A stretch of 40,857 bases of DNA from Vibrio zhanjiangensis. Its GTDB lineage: Bacteria; Pseudomonadota; Gammaproteobacteria; Enterobacterales; Vibrionaceae. The stretch lies in the NCBI RefSeq assembly GCF_030161235.1, contig NZ_BSPW01000123.1:1-40857 (forward strand). Direction: 5' to 3'. The notes under the pieces were generated by a model. The model saw only the letters and a program-made list of their open reading frames with translations, made no database searches and had not been told where the DNA came from. Position numbers and translations under genes: made by a program. This document shows, in pieces, positions 7,002 through 16,230 of the stretch (within the stretch, counting starts at the first letter, position 1; each line of letters starts with the position of its first letter).

Positions 7002-7303
7002 TGGAAAACCCCCGCCTTTTTTTTGGTATCCCTAGCCACCTGAACAAAGGCAAACGTCTCGCGGGCTTTCCGCGAGACGAAATCGTCCCCGCACTTGTCT
7101 TGTTCGGATTGTGCTTTTGGAAAGTCGATGCCCTAGTCGGACTTGCGCTGGGCTTTGCTTGGTTCACGGGCCTTCGCACATTAAAAACTGCGTACGGCGA
7201 GAGCGTCATTGCCATCACCTTCTATTGGTGGTCTGAAGCTTGGCTCAGCAAAACCTATTTTAAGCGCACCCCCGCGGCCGAGCGCCGCTACTGGATTTTC
7301 TAA
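7001..7303 (+). CDS. traL: Type IV secretion/pilus assembly protein TraL
   Basis: A 100-residue inner-membrane protein of the TraL family. The N-terminus FGIPSHLNKGKRLAGFPRDE is followed by hydrophobic segments (about 29-55) and an aromatic C-terminal stretch, matching the known short TraL layout (91 residues in F). It starts at the ATG overlapping the traA stop. In MPF-F systems TraL is needed for pilus tip and base formation. Position between traA and traE supports the call. Confidence 0.85.
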   Translation: MENPRLFFGIPSHLNKGKRLAGFPRDEIVPALVLFGLCFWKVDALVGLALGFAWFTGLRTLKTAYGESVIAITFYWWSEAWLSKTYFKRTPAAERRYWIF

Positions 7304-7313
7304 GGAGGCCTAC

Positions 7314-7874
7314 TTGGACTCATACATCGAAGATGAAAAACTCAAACTCAAAAGCGTGCTCAATGCGTTCTTGGCGACAGGCTTTGGCGTCATGCTGCTC
7401 GTTAACTTAGGTCTTGGCGCGGCGATTTATAACATGTCCATGTACAAAAGCCGCACACTCCTTCCCCCTTTAATATCCAAAGCCTTTACGGTGTCGGACG
7501 GGGCCGTTGATGCGGCGTATTTGGAGCAAATGGCGGAGTACTTTCTGGCGCTCAAGCTCAACGTCACGCCTGCCTCGGTGGATAGAAAACACTCTCGGCT
7601 GCTCAGCTACGTCAGTACAAAAGATTGGTCAACGATTCAGCCAGCGCTCACGCGCGAAGCCACGCAAATCAAACAAGGTAACATTTCCAGTGTCTTTGAC
7701 ATCGAACACATCGAAGTGTCATTGGAAACCTTGGAAGTGCGCTTAACGGGCACGCTAAAAAAATACGTCGGCATTCGACCTCTTCAGCCCGAAACCGTTA
7801 CCTACCAAGTGTCGATGGCCTACCGTGGCGAAATCACACTACTCACCATCCAAAAAGTGGAGCCGATATCATGA
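7314..7874 (+). CDS. traE: Type IV secretion protein TraE (VirB5/VirB8-like slot of the F system)
   Basis: A 186-residue protein, close to the 188 of F TraE. The start is TTG 7314, chosen because AAGGAGG lies seven bases upstream and no ATG fits. It has a cytoplasmic N-terminus, one membrane helix (about 16-38) and a periplasmic domain with YVGIRPLQPETVTYQV near the C-terminus. TraE is an inner-membrane component of the mating-pair formation apparatus. Its TGA overlaps the traK ATG (ATGA). Confidence 0.85.
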   Translation: MDSYIEDEKLKLKSVLNAFLATGFGVMLLVNLGLGAAIYNMSMYKSRTLLPPLISKAFTVSDGAVDAAYLEQMAEYFLALKLNVTPASVDRKHSRLLSYVSTKDWSTIQPALTREATQIKQGNISSVFDIEHIEVSLETLEVRLTGTLKKYVGIRPLQPETVTYQVSMAYRGEITLLTIQKVEPIS

Positions 7875-8602
7875 CGCACCTTCTCTGGCTTACCCTGCTC
7901 ACGCCCTTTCTTGTGCTGGCAGGAAACACCCCAAAAGCCGTCCATGCTTTTGACGATGGCGACACCATCAGCCTGACGTTATCGAGCCTTGATGTGAACA
8001 CGCTGCGGGTAAGCCATGACCGCATTGTTTCCATCACCTGCCCGCCAGGGTTTTGCTCCTCACAGGCCAACCCCAAAGACAAGTTTGGCACCGTCAATCT
8101 TAACCTTGGCATACAAGCGCCGTTCACCGCGCAAGTGGCCACAGAAAAAGGTCGGCTACTGGCCCTTTTGATAAACCCTAAAGCCGTGCCTGGCAAAATT
8201 GTTGAGCTCACTTACAATCAGCGCCATCTTGATGAGCCCTCGTATTTTGAGCGTGGGTTTGATTACCCGATTGCGCTGACCGAATTCACCAAAGCCATGA
8301 TGCGCTACCGCCAGCACCCCGCCCCCATCTCTGGGGTACGTATTCACCCTGTAGACCCAGATACCTTGCCAAAAGACGATGGGCCTTTGCCGCTTACCCC
8401 CAAAGTGGTGTTCTCTGGCAAAGACTATTCGGGCATTTTGTATGAGGTCACTAACGCTACCGAGCGCACCCAAACGCTGACCACAGCGCAGTTCTACAGC
8501 GTATCTGCCCGCAGTGCGGCGCTAGACCGTTACACCCTCGCCCCAGGCGAGTCCACGTCGCTCTATCTCATCACCGGAGGAGGCGCGCAGTATGCTCAAT
8601 GA
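7871..8602 (+). CDS. traK: Type IV secretion secretin-like protein TraK (VirB9-like)
   Basis: A 243-residue exported protein (F TraK 242). The signal peptide is at residues 1-17 or 1-26. The body is beta-rich (ISLTLSSLDVNTLRVSHDRI...) with the C-terminal half typical of TraK, including YSGILYEVTNATERTQTL. TraK forms the outer-membrane core ring with TraV and TraB. The start overlaps the traE stop, and the end overlaps the traB start by 11 bases, indicating tight translational coupling. Confidence 0.88.
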   Translation: MTHLLWLTLLTPFLVLAGNTPKAVHAFDDGDTISLTLSSLDVNTLRVSHDRIVSITCPPGFCSSQANPKDKFGTVNLNLGIQAPFTAQVATEKGRLLALLINPKAVPGKIVELTYNQRHLDEPSYFERGFDYPIALTEFTKAMMRYRQHPAPISGVRIHPVDPDTLPKDDGPLPLTPKVVFSGKDYSGILYEVTNATERTQTLTTAQFYSVSARSAALDRYTLAPGESTSLYLITGGGAQYAQ

Positions 8603-10103
8603 ACTCAAAGACAAATGGCTCGCCAAGTTCAGCGAGCCCAAAGGCGATTTTAATGACGGTGCAACGATTAACGCCTCAACGTCCAAACTCAATCGCACCA
8701 TCACCACTACCGTGCTCGGCGTGCTCGGGGCGGGCGGGTTTGTGGCTTGGATGTGGATGCAACCGGTCTCAGCCAACGTCGAGGCGCCGCCCACCTCAGA
8801 GGTGGCCTTTGGCGCGGTAGTGGATGACACCTTTACCGACAAAGACAATCAAAGCGCGCTGTCTCTGCAGCAGCTGCAAATTGAGCAAATGAGCCAATCG
8901 GTGTCCACGCTGCAAAAGGAAATGAGCGACTTGGCCAAAGACATTCAAAGCGGCTTTGACAATCTCAGGGAACAAGACAGCCCCACAAACCCTGAGCTGG
9001 ACGCGCTCAAGCGCGAATGGGAATCGCAGCTTCAAGAGGTCGAAGCACTAAAACAATCGCTTCAGGCGCAGCTGACCGAGCAAAACGCAGCCCACAATGC
9101 GGTCAATGGTCAGGGTGAGCGATTGGGGGACTACAACGGGCGCTTGCCCAATGTGACCCAAGGGCGCTACGACGCCCAAGACCCCGAAGTGGACACGTTT
9201 ACGTATCAGCGCGAAGCGCAAACGGTCGCAAGCCCGACCGACTTTGACATCAGCACCTTTGAATGGGACGCGACCATCACCGAGGCTAAAGCGAAACGCA
9301 CGACTGACAACTACGTGCCCACAGGCACCTTTGTCACCGCCGTCATTTCAGGTGGGGCCGATGCCAACGCGGGGGTCAGTGGCCAAGGCGATACCGCGCC
9401 GATTGTGTTTCAAACCGTCAACGACGGCATTTTGCCAAACGGCGAGCACTCAAAGCTTGACAACTGCACCATCACAGGCTCGGTGTACGGCGAAATCTCA
9501 GCCAGCCGCGGCATTGTTCGCACCGCTCGGATAAGCTGCGTTCAACCTGATAAGGGCATCTTGGACATTCCCGTACAAGGCACCGCATTTAACTTTGGAC
9601 GCAACGGCATTCGCGGCACCACCATTTTGAAAAACGGCGACATCGTTGAGATGGCGGGCATCTCCGGCATCTTGACGGGGATTGGTGAAACGGGCAAAGC
9701 GCTCTCTCAAACCACCACGCCAACCGCGCTCGGCCCCTCACAAACCATCCAAAGCAGTGACGCATTACTCAACCTTCTGGGCAATGCCACCTCCAGTGTG
9801 GGCAGCAAACTCGCTGATTACTACATCAAGTTGGCGGAGTTGTATCACCCCATCGTGGAAATCAACCCAGGGGGCCTTGTCAACATTGTCTTTCTTAAAG
9901 GCTTTCCGCTTGACCCCTTACTGGCGGATGAATACGAGGCCAAAGTCAACGCCGAAGAGGAAGCTAAGCGCGCCCCCACCAACGGCTTTATGAGCATCCT
10001 TGGCGCGGCCCCCGCCACGTCTTCAGAAAGCGCTATCAACCCACTGGCGCAGCAAATGGCCAGCAGTGGCCTCAGCGCGTCCTCGTTTGGCCAAGTGGAA
10101 TAA
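8592..10103 (+). CDS. traB: Type IV secretion core protein TraB (VirB10-like)
   Basis: A 503-residue protein (F TraB 475). A short cytoplasmic N-terminus and one membrane helix (about 39-57) are followed by a coiled coil (about 88-165, LQQLQIEQMSQSVSTLQKEM). The VirB10-type beta-barrel domain (about 240-435) includes GTFVTAVISGGADA and GTILKNGD-like strands. TraB spans the envelope and links the inner-membrane machine to the TraK/TraV outer ring. Ribosome-binding site GGAGGAGG lies inside the end of traK. Confidence 0.9.
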   Translation: MLNELKDKWLAKFSEPKGDFNDGATINASTSKLNRTITTTVLGVLGAGGFVAWMWMQPVSANVEAPPTSEVAFGAVVDDTFTDKDNQSALSLQQLQIEQMSQSVSTLQKEMSDLAKDIQSGFDNLREQDSPTNPELDALKREWESQLQEVEALKQSLQAQLTEQNAAHNAVNGQGERLGDYNGRLPNVTQGRYDAQDPEVDTFTYQREAQTVASPTDFDISTFEWDATITEAKAKRTTDNYVPTGTFVTAVISGGADANAGVSGQGDTAPIVFQTVNDGILPNGEHSKLDNCTITGSVYGEISASRGIVRTARISCVQPDKGILDIPVQGTAFNFGRNGIRGTTILKNGDIVEMAGISGILTGIGETGKALSQTTTPTALGPSQTIQSSDALLNLLGNATSSVGSKLADYYIKLAELYHPIVEINPGGLVNIVFLKGFPLDPLLADEYEAKVNAEEEAKRAPTNGFMSILGAAPATSSESAINPLAQQMASSGLSASSFGQVE

Positions 10104-10142
10104 CCCCATTTCACGTTATTTAACACTAAAAAGGAAAGGATA

Positions 10143-10532
10143 ATGAAATCTCTCATCATGGCCTTGTCCCTGCTGTGCCTGCTCTCTGGCTGCGCCGCAG
10201 GCCTTGGCGAAGACTTTAGCTGCGACAAAGTAGGCGGCGTCTCTGGCTGCATCACCATGGATGAGGTCAGGCAACACATTGACGGCTTTGCCAGCGGCGA
10301 GTCCAACACGCCGCAGATATCAGCGCCAACACACACCAACGTGTTTACCTTGCTCCCGCGGCGAGACCGATATGGCCAGCCCGAGCGCACACAGGATGTA
10401 AAGCGAAAAATCACCATCTTTCCTTTCGTGACAAGTGAAGGCAAACACTACGTAGACACGCTCGACATTTACTTTGTGCTCAGTGATAGCCAGTGGAGCG
10501 GTAAACCCGTACAAGACATCAAGAAGGATTAA
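10143..10532 (+). CDS. traV: Type IV secretion outer-membrane lipoprotein TraV
   Basis: A 129-residue lipoprotein with a signal peptide and lipobox LLSGC (Cys17). GLGEDFSCDKVGGVSGCITM (20-39) is the TraV hallmark of two further cysteines around a glycine-rich turn. It is shorter than F TraV (171), mainly in the middle. It anchors the TraK/TraB core to the outer membrane. Ribosome-binding site AAAGGAAAGGATA; traC follows after three bases. TraP, TrbD, TrbG and TraR, which flank traV in F, are absent. Confidence 0.85.
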   Translation: MKSLIMALSLLCLLSGCAAGLGEDFSCDKVGGVSGCITMDEVRQHIDGFASGESNTPQISAPTHTNVFTLLPRRDRYGQPERTQDVKRKITIFPFVTSEGKHYVDTLDIYFVLSDSQWSGKPVQDIKKD

Positions 10533-10535
10533 TCC

Positions 10536-13094
10536 ATGCGCTTAACGTCACCGCCGTCACTCAAAAAGGCGCGGCAAGGATTGGCGGGCATTTACGCCGA
10601 CGCCAAAACCGAGCAAAACCAGCTGCACGCCGAATTGCCCTATCGCACCTTCGACATGATAGAAGGTCTGTTTAACAACAAAAGCTCACGCGGCTTTGGG
10701 CTTCGCCTGAGCGTGCTGGGCGGGGCGAACGATGCGCTCATCGCCTCGCTCAACGATATGGTCATGACCTTGCCGCAAGGCAAAAAGTGGGACTATCAGT
10801 TACAATTGGTTGGCCACAACCGCGTCAGTCACTATATTGATGCCAATCAGCGCGAGATGAGCAAGCGCGGCGGCGTTCTGGCTGAAATGGCTGAGCGCGA
10901 CGCCAAGTACGCCCACTACGCGGCCAAAAATGGGTTTTTCCATCGCCAGCACAACAACCATTTTGACCTTCGGGACTACGATGCGTATTTCTTTGTCTCC
11001 ACCAAGGAGTCAAGCCTTGAGGAAATCAAAGACGTGCGCAGCGAGATTGAGACCTCGCTCGGTCAACTCGGCGTGCAGTTTCTGCCTGTCACGCCCGAAG
11101 CACTCATTACCCATGTGGGCGATATTGTCAACTTCAACCCCAAACAAGACCGCCCCATCGTGCGAGACTACAACCCGCTCGATTCGCTGCACAGGCAAGC
11201 GCTCGCCAGAGACACCGAATGTTTGTTTCGCCGTGACCATCTGGCCATGCGCCACACCTCAGACGAGGGGGACGACGTGGAAACGCGCGTGGTCAGTATG
11301 GGACTGTCCAAACTGCCCAAGGACTTTCGCTTGTATGGGCTGCCCGAGTGTTTTGCCTCGCTCAGACACATCAACCGCGCGCTGATTTGCCCGCACGTGT
11401 TAACCCTAAACTTTCGCTGCGAGTCTACGGCCAAAGAAGAGGCCGACAACAACTCGAAAATCACCGATTTGGTCAAAACCGTCGAATCGAAAATGCGCCT
11501 ACTCGCGCCCTTTGCCAAAGAAGAGCTCGATGAGCGCCAAGAGATACAAAACGGCATGGCCAAAAAAGAGTTTTGCATCACCTCGATGGCGCTGACCCTA
11601 ACCCTCTTTACCAGTGCAGCGCGCCAGCGAAAAGACACGCAAGCGGCGAGAAACGCCTTTTTTGGCGCGGGATTGAACATGATTAAGCTCAACATGCTGC
11701 AATCGCAATCTTTGCTCTCCATCTTGCCGTTTATGATGAGCGATGGGTTTTGGGAAGACGCGCACAAGGCCGGACGCATCTGGAAAGTCAAAAGCTCCAA
11801 TCTGGTCAACTTCTTTCCGATGGTGCTCGATTTTAAGCGCTTAAAGCCAGGCGTCCTACTGCCGACCATGCGCCAGCAGCTCTCTTATCTCAATGTCTTT
11901 GATTGTGGCAGCGACAATCAAAACATTGCCTTAACAGGGGGCTCAGGGGCGGGCAAATCGTTTTTGGTTCAGGAGATTGCCCGCGTCACGCACGCCATGG
12001 GCGGCAAGGTGTGGATACTCGACAAGGGGTCGAGCTACAAAAAGCTCACCTTGATGCTCAAAGGGGCCTACATGACGCACAAGAACATCTTCTTAAACCC
12101 CTTTACCCATCTTGGCAAAATTGAGCAGGGGCGGCAGTTTGAAGATGACGAAGGCAATACGGTTGACCCGATGGCCGAGGCACTTGATAACATCACCGCG
12201 CTCTTTGCCACTATCGCTTCGCCCTATGAGCCGTTAACCGGCTATCAGACCAACATCTTAGGTGACGCGATTGCCAGCGCGTGGGAAAAGCACGGCACCA
12301 CCACACTGGTTGACCATGTGCAAGCCGAGCTGTACGCCAAAGCCGATGAATTGGATGACCGGCGCGTGCGCGACATTGCCGTTCAGCTCAATAAATATTG
12401 TGAAAAAGGCATTTACGGCGACCTCTTTAATAAGCCGTCGATGCTCGACCCTGACGTGCACTTTACCACGCTTGAATTAGATGGCTTTGCGCCAGGCGTA
12501 CTTCGAAGCGTCATTTTTGCCTTGATTGTCACCATCAATCAGCAAATGTATCTCTCTGGCTCTCGTTCGACGCCGAAGATGTGCATCATCGAGGAAGCAT
12601 GGAGCTTGATGTCAGGCAGCAACCAACAAGCGCAAGAGTTCATCAATACCGGCTACCGCACCGCGCGAAAATTCGGCGGCTCCTTTTGCACCGTTACGCA
12701 GGGCATCACCGATTTCTTTGCCAACGCGGAAGCCAGAGCCTGTTACAACAACTCGGACATTCACATCATCATGCGCCAAGGCGAAGGCTTTGATAGCTAC
12801 CTGCAGCAAAACCCCGATGCCTTCAGCGCGCTTGACAAAGAAATGATCCGCCGCTTTGAAAAATCCAAAGACGCCGGATACAGCAGTGTGCGGGTCAAAG
12901 CGGGCGGGCACGTCACATGGCACCGCTTTTTTGCCGACCCCATTAAGCGCGCCATGTACTCCACCGAGCCCAATGAATACGAATACTGCGAAAACTTAGT
13001 CAAGCAAGGCGTTCCCTTGATGGAAGCCATCGACCAAACCTCGATGCACTACTACGGAGATGACATTCGTGAATTTGAATCGCACTTTACGTAA
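10536..13094 (+). CDS. traC: Type IV secretion ATPase TraC (VirB4-like)
   Basis: An 852-residue cytoplasmic ATPase (F TraC 875). It has an N-terminal VirB4/TraC domain and a C-terminal RecA-like domain with Walker A GGSGAGKS (468-475) and Walker B MCIIEEAW (682-689, Glu686/687). YRTARKFGGSFCTVTQG follows as the expected sensor region. TraC powers pilus extension and substrate transfer at the inner membrane. Start at ATG 10536 with AAGGAT upstream. The end overlaps the traW start. Confidence 0.92.
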   Translation: MRLTSPPSLKKARQGLAGIYADAKTEQNQLHAELPYRTFDMIEGLFNNKSSRGFGLRLSVLGGANDALIASLNDMVMTLPQGKKWDYQLQLVGHNRVSHYIDANQREMSKRGGVLAEMAERDAKYAHYAAKNGFFHRQHNNHFDLRDYDAYFFVSTKESSLEEIKDVRSEIETSLGQLGVQFLPVTPEALITHVGDIVNFNPKQDRPIVRDYNPLDSLHRQALARDTECLFRRDHLAMRHTSDEGDDVETRVVSMGLSKLPKDFRLYGLPECFASLRHINRALICPHVLTLNFRCESTAKEEADNNSKITDLVKTVESKMRLLAPFAKEELDERQEIQNGMAKKEFCITSMALTLTLFTSAARQRKDTQAARNAFFGAGLNMIKLNMLQSQSLLSILPFMMSDGFWEDAHKAGRIWKVKSSNLVNFFPMVLDFKRLKPGVLLPTMRQQLSYLNVFDCGSDNQNIALTGGSGAGKSFLVQEIARVTHAMGGKVWILDKGSSYKKLTLMLKGAYMTHKNIFLNPFTHLGKIEQGRQFEDDEGNTVDPMAEALDNITALFATIASPYEPLTGYQTNILGDAIASAWEKHGTTTLVDHVQAELYAKADELDDRRVRDIAVQLNKYCEKGIYGDLFNKPSMLDPDVHFTTLELDGFAPGVLRSVIFALIVTINQQMYLSGSRSTPKMCIIEEAWSLMSGSNQQAQEFINTGYRTARKFGGSFCTVTQGITDFFANAEARACYNNSDIHIIMRQGEGFDSYLQQNPDAFSALDKEMIRRFEKSKDAGYSSVRVKAGGHVTWHRFFADPIKRAMYSTEPNEYEYCENLVKQGVPLMEAIDQTSMHYYGDDIREFESHFT

Positions 13095-13788
13095 AGGGGC
13101 GTATCTGGCGCTGGCGGTTTTTGGAACCGCCGCGCTTGCAAAACCCCTTGGCACACATGGCCCGACGTTTCCCATTGGCGAGCTCGACATGCTGCGCTGG
13201 ATTGAGGCGCGCCTTACCCACTTTGAGCGCACAGGCAAACTGGCCGACATGCAAGAAGAGATGAAAGCGCGCGTCACGCACGCGGCCAATCACCCCGCCC
13301 CTGTGGACATTGGCCCCACGACCTCACCCAAACGGTTTTGGGTTAACCCCAGCGTGACCCTGCCGATTGACATCAAAGACCCGAGTACTGGGCGACTATT
13401 TGGTAAAAAGGGCGACACGATCAACCCGTTTGACCGAGACACTTGGCCTCAGTTTGTCAAAGACACCCTGCCAGAGATGCACTACACCAAGGCGCTGCTG
13501 TTTTTTGATGCCAGAGACCCGCGACAGCTCGCCTTTGCCAAAGCGTTTACGCACCGCAAGCCGATGAAATACATCCTAACAGGCGGCCCACTGAATGAAA
13601 CGGCAAGCGATATTGGGGCGCGCATGTACTTTGACCAGCAAGGCACGCTCACTCGCAAACTGCACCTTCAACACGTACCTGCCTTGGCTGAGCAAGACGG
13701 GACGCGCTGGCGTGTTCAAGAGTTTGATGTCTCCACACTGCCCCTAGATGACGCGCCGTCATCCCCCACGAAGAAGGACAGTCCATGA
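13069..13788 (+). CDS. traW: Type IV secretion/pilus assembly protein TraW
   Basis: About 239 residues (F TraW 210). I chose GTG 13069 because ACGGAG lies nine bases upstream; an ATG at 13060 is in frame but has no ribosome-binding site. The signal peptide ends near GTAALA|KP. The mature start has the family feature G-P-x-F-P-I-G-E-x-D-M-L, then a central NPFDRDTW and the terminal TRW-x-VQEF region. TraW is a periplasmic protein working with TraU and TrbC in pilus assembly. F trbI, normally between traC and traW, is missing. Confidence 0.85.
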   Translation: MNLNRTLRKGAYLALAVFGTAALAKPLGTHGPTFPIGELDMLRWIEARLTHFERTGKLADMQEEMKARVTHAANHPAPVDIGPTTSPKRFWVNPSVTLPIDIKDPSTGRLFGKKGDTINPFDRDTWPQFVKDTLPEMHYTKALLFFDARDPRQLAFAKAFTHRKPMKYILTGGPLNETASDIGARMYFDQQGTLTRKLHLQHVPALAEQDGTRWRVQEFDVSTLPLDDAPSSPTKKDSP

Positions 13789-14813
13789 CCAAACCCTTTC
13801 TCAAACGATACGGTTTAAGACGATGTCTTGGCACCTTGTTATTGGTTCTCCTGACCAACAAGGCCGCCGCCCAAGGGCCTGCGTGCGTCAGCCAATTCAT
13901 TAACCCCATCAGCGATATCTGTTGGTCGTGCATGTTTCCAATGACCATCGGCTCGGTGCCCGTGTTTCCATCAAGCTACCCCGACACGTCCAACCCCTCG
14001 ATGCCGATTTCGTTTTGCCCCAAACCGCCGCCCATTTTTGTGCAAATCGGGCTCAACATTGGCTACTGGGAGCCCTACGCCTTAACCGATGTGACGAGGG
14101 TGCCGTACTGCATGGTCAACATGGGCTTGTCGCTTGGCGGGGCGAATCAACAAAAAATTGGGGGGCGCATTACCGCGCGCGACAGTGACAGCAGCGATGG
14201 CGGGTTTTATCACGCTCACTGGTACAAGTACCCGCTGATTTGGTGGCTGCAGCTGATGCAATCGACCGCTTGCATGGCCACGGATAACTTTGACATTGCT
14301 TACATGACCGAAATTGACCCACTGTGGGATGACGATGAGCTGTCACTGATTGTAAACCCCGAAGCGCTGCTTTTTGGCAACCTGTTTGCTCAAATGGCGT
14401 GCGTGCCCGAAGCGATGGCCACCTCGACCAACATGGTCTTGCCCTTTGATGCGCTCTTTTGGTGTTTGGGCTCACAAGGCAGCGCCTACCCATTAACCGG
14501 CACCACCAACTATCGAGACACGCCGATTCAAGCAGGCACCCTCATCATGGAGCGACTGAACTACAAACTGCACCGCCAAGGGATCATCATGGAAAGTCAC
14601 GGACAAGATGGCGCAGTGTGCTACCAAACACCGATGCCCATATTGCCCAAATCCCGTTATCGATACCAAATGTCGGCCCCCATTCCTGATGCGGGATGGT
14701 GTCACCCGTACACCACCACGACCACGATTTGGGAAGCAGGCCACGACAACCCTGTCACGGGCGATAACTTTGGTTACGTTCAGTGGCGAAAACGCAACTG
14801 CGTCTTTTTATAA
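13785..14813 (+). CDS. traU: Conjugal transfer protein TraU
   Basis: A 342-residue periplasmic protein (F TraU 330). It has a signal peptide (1-29, ending KAAAQ), then a cysteine-rich mature chain with the conserved start FINPISDICWSCMFPMTIG (38-56) and the C-terminal WRKRNCVFL. TraU is required for DNA transfer and for assembly of the mating-pair complex; its many cysteines imply disulfides, consistent with trbB nearby. ATGA overlap with traW. Confidence 0.92.
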   Translation: MTKPFLKRYGLRRCLGTLLLVLLTNKAAAQGPACVSQFINPISDICWSCMFPMTIGSVPVFPSSYPDTSNPSMPISFCPKPPPIFVQIGLNIGYWEPYALTDVTRVPYCMVNMGLSLGGANQQKIGGRITARDSDSSDGGFYHAHWYKYPLIWWLQLMQSTACMATDNFDIAYMTEIDPLWDDDELSLIVNPEALLFGNLFAQMACVPEAMATSTNMVLPFDALFWCLGSQGSAYPLTGTTNYRDTPIQAGTLIMERLNYKLHRQGIIMESHGQDGAVCYQTPMPILPKSRYRYQMSAPIPDAGWCHPYTTTTTIWEAGHDNPVTGDNFGYVQWRKRNCVFL

Positions 14814-14821
14814 AAACCCAA

Positions 14822-14876
14822 GCTCAAGGGGCGCGCATGAGCGAGTCTTTTTTCGCTCGTGCAGCAAGGCTTGAGC
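14822..14876 (+). other. Nested intercistronic hairpin after traU
   Basis: Outer arms GCTCAAG (14822-14828) and CTTGAGC (14870-14876) enclose a second stem, GCATGAGCGA (14835-14844) against TCGCTCGTGC (14853-14862), with one G-U pair and a U-rich loop. It sits in the only sizeable gap (156 bases) in the early tra operon. It could attenuate or stabilise the mRNA. Confidence 0.45.
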
Positions 14877-14969
14877 CGACAAGCGGAAACCCCGTCAAAG
14901 GGCCGCTATCGTCCAATCCGCGCGTTCAGCCTGCGCACTCTCACCCACTCAGATTAAGGAATTCAAGCC

Positions 14970-15422
14970 GTGAAACACGCCACACGCACCCTATTATCAT
15001 TAGTTACCCCGTCACGCATTGTATCTTGGTGTCGGTTCACCTTTCATCTTTTGACGACCTACACCGCCATCGGCTGTTTTTGGGTGGCCATGCTTGGACT
15101 CGCAGGCGGTTTTGTGCCCTTTGCCACCATCAAGGTGGTCGGCATGGCGGCCCAGTCAGCCGCCCTTGGCGGCGCCCCCGAAGGATACATCAATATCTAT
15201 GGATGCGAAGATGGCAGCACCATTCCAAGACACACAGTAAAAACGAGCCCTATCTGTCCTGGCTCCAAAGTCAAGGCCATTCCGATTGTCGATTCCGCCC
15301 AGTACACCATCGACAATGTGTATTCGCTTCTTCAGGCTTACTACTTACTGGGGCTGATATTGGCGATTGGCTATCACACTTTCATTCCACCCATTCGACA
15401 ACGACTCAATCTTCAACCTTAA
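14970..15422 (+). CDS. Tra-associated membrane protein, paralogue of the gene after traD
   Basis: A 150-residue protein starting at GTG 14970 behind TTAAGGAATTCAAGCC. Two hydrophobic segments (about 28-55 and 120-140) flank a periplasmic loop with two cysteines. The loop entrance A-x-LG-x-APEG (about 66-72), the two cysteines and the exit SLL-x-A-YYL-x-GL recur in the protein encoded at 26710-27654, so they are paralogues. It lies where F has trbE/trbA-type small membrane genes, between traU and trbC. No F homologue is recognised; a role in the transfer channel or with TraD is inferred. Confidence 0.6.
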   Translation: MKHATRTLLSLVTPSRIVSWCRFTFHLLTTYTAIGCFWVAMLGLAGGFVPFATIKVVGMAAQSAALGGAPEGYINIYGCEDGSTIPRHTVKTSPICPGSKVKAIPIVDSAQYTIDNVYSLLQAYYLLGLILAIGYHTFIPPIRQRLNLQP

Positions 15423-15433
15423 GGACCCTTCTC

Positions 15434-15559
15434 ATGCGCCAACTGCTCTATTATGTCTTATATTGCCTCGCCGCCTTTGCTCTCACCAGCGCCGCCTATT
15501 ACGCTCTGGGCCTTACCGCCTTCTCAAATGACGCACTGACTTGCGGGGGATGCATATGA
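15434..15559 (+). CDS. 41-residue membrane microprotein
   Basis: MRQLLYYVLYCLAAFALTS... with AAGGAC upstream: one hydrophobic helix (about 3-28), then a short tail ending CGGCI. It is placed between the 150-residue membrane protein and trbC, and its TGA overlaps the trbC ATG (ATGA), which argues that it is translated. The terminal Cys-Gly-Gly-Cys is a possible metal- or disulfide-forming motif. No family recognised; it could be a small subunit partner of its neighbour. Confidence 0.55.
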   Translation: MRQLLYYVLYCLAAFALTSAAYYALGLTAFSNDALTCGGCI

Positions 15560-16230
15560 TAAGGACCATGATTTGGGGGCTTTGGCTCATCAGCTTGCCC
15601 GCGCTCGCCTACACCGACGCCGAACTCAACGCCTTAGCCGAGCGTGAGCAAGCCCTTATTCGTACCCCGCCTACCGAAGACATCAAAGCCATACTCAAAA
15701 AGGCAGAGACGCACAAAAGTGACGCGCTGGCAACCGCCCAAACCGTGCAGTCATTGGTGAAATCCAATGCCCTCACAGAAATATTGGGCACGCCAACGCC
15801 TCGTGAGAACCCCAATCGCGCGCCGCGTGGCGTGATGGCTTTTGTCTCGCTCACCATGCCAGATACCGCACTCAAGCAGCTCCTTCAGCAAAGCGCACGC
15901 ACCGAGGTGCCACTGATCATTCGCGGCGTTCTGCCCCAAGGCTTTGAAGCCACCACAGGCCGCATTGCCAAACTGGTCGGCATGAACAGCAAAACCCCCA
16001 TTGAGTCCGGCTTTGCCATTAGCCCTGAATGGTTTGAACGTTTTCACATCCAGCGCGTACCGGCTTTTGTATCGGTCAAAGACGGACATTGCCTACCCAA
16101 ACAGCCGTGTACGCCAAGCGATTACGACATTGTGTATGGCAATATTTCCTTGTATCAGGCGCTGACATTTTTAGAAGACGGCGACGCGGCTGAGAACGTT
16201 ATCCCCCTTAATCAAAGGTTACGACAATGA
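15556..16230 (+). CDS. trbC: Type-F conjugative pilus assembly protein TrbC
   Basis: A 224-residue periplasmic protein (F TrbC 212). The start is ATG 15556, overlapping the upstream stop and preceded by GGGGGA. Signal peptide 1-18 (ISLPALA|YTD). The TrbC core is clear: VSLTMPDTALKQLL, then VPLIIRGVLPQGFEATT, and RVPAFVSVKDG towards the end. This is a thioredoxin-related fold with a single Cys pair late in the chain. TrbC works with TraW and TraU in pilus assembly. ATGA overlap with traN. Confidence 0.88.
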   Translation: MIRTMIWGLWLISLPALAYTDAELNALAEREQALIRTPPTEDIKAILKKAETHKSDALATAQTVQSLVKSNALTEILGTPTPRENPNRAPRGVMAFVSLTMPDTALKQLLQQSARTEVPLIIRGVLPQGFEATTGRIAKLVGMNSKTPIESGFAISPEWFERFHIQRVPAFVSVKDGHCLPKQPCTPSDYDIVYGNISLYQALTFLEDGDAAENVIPLNQRLRQ

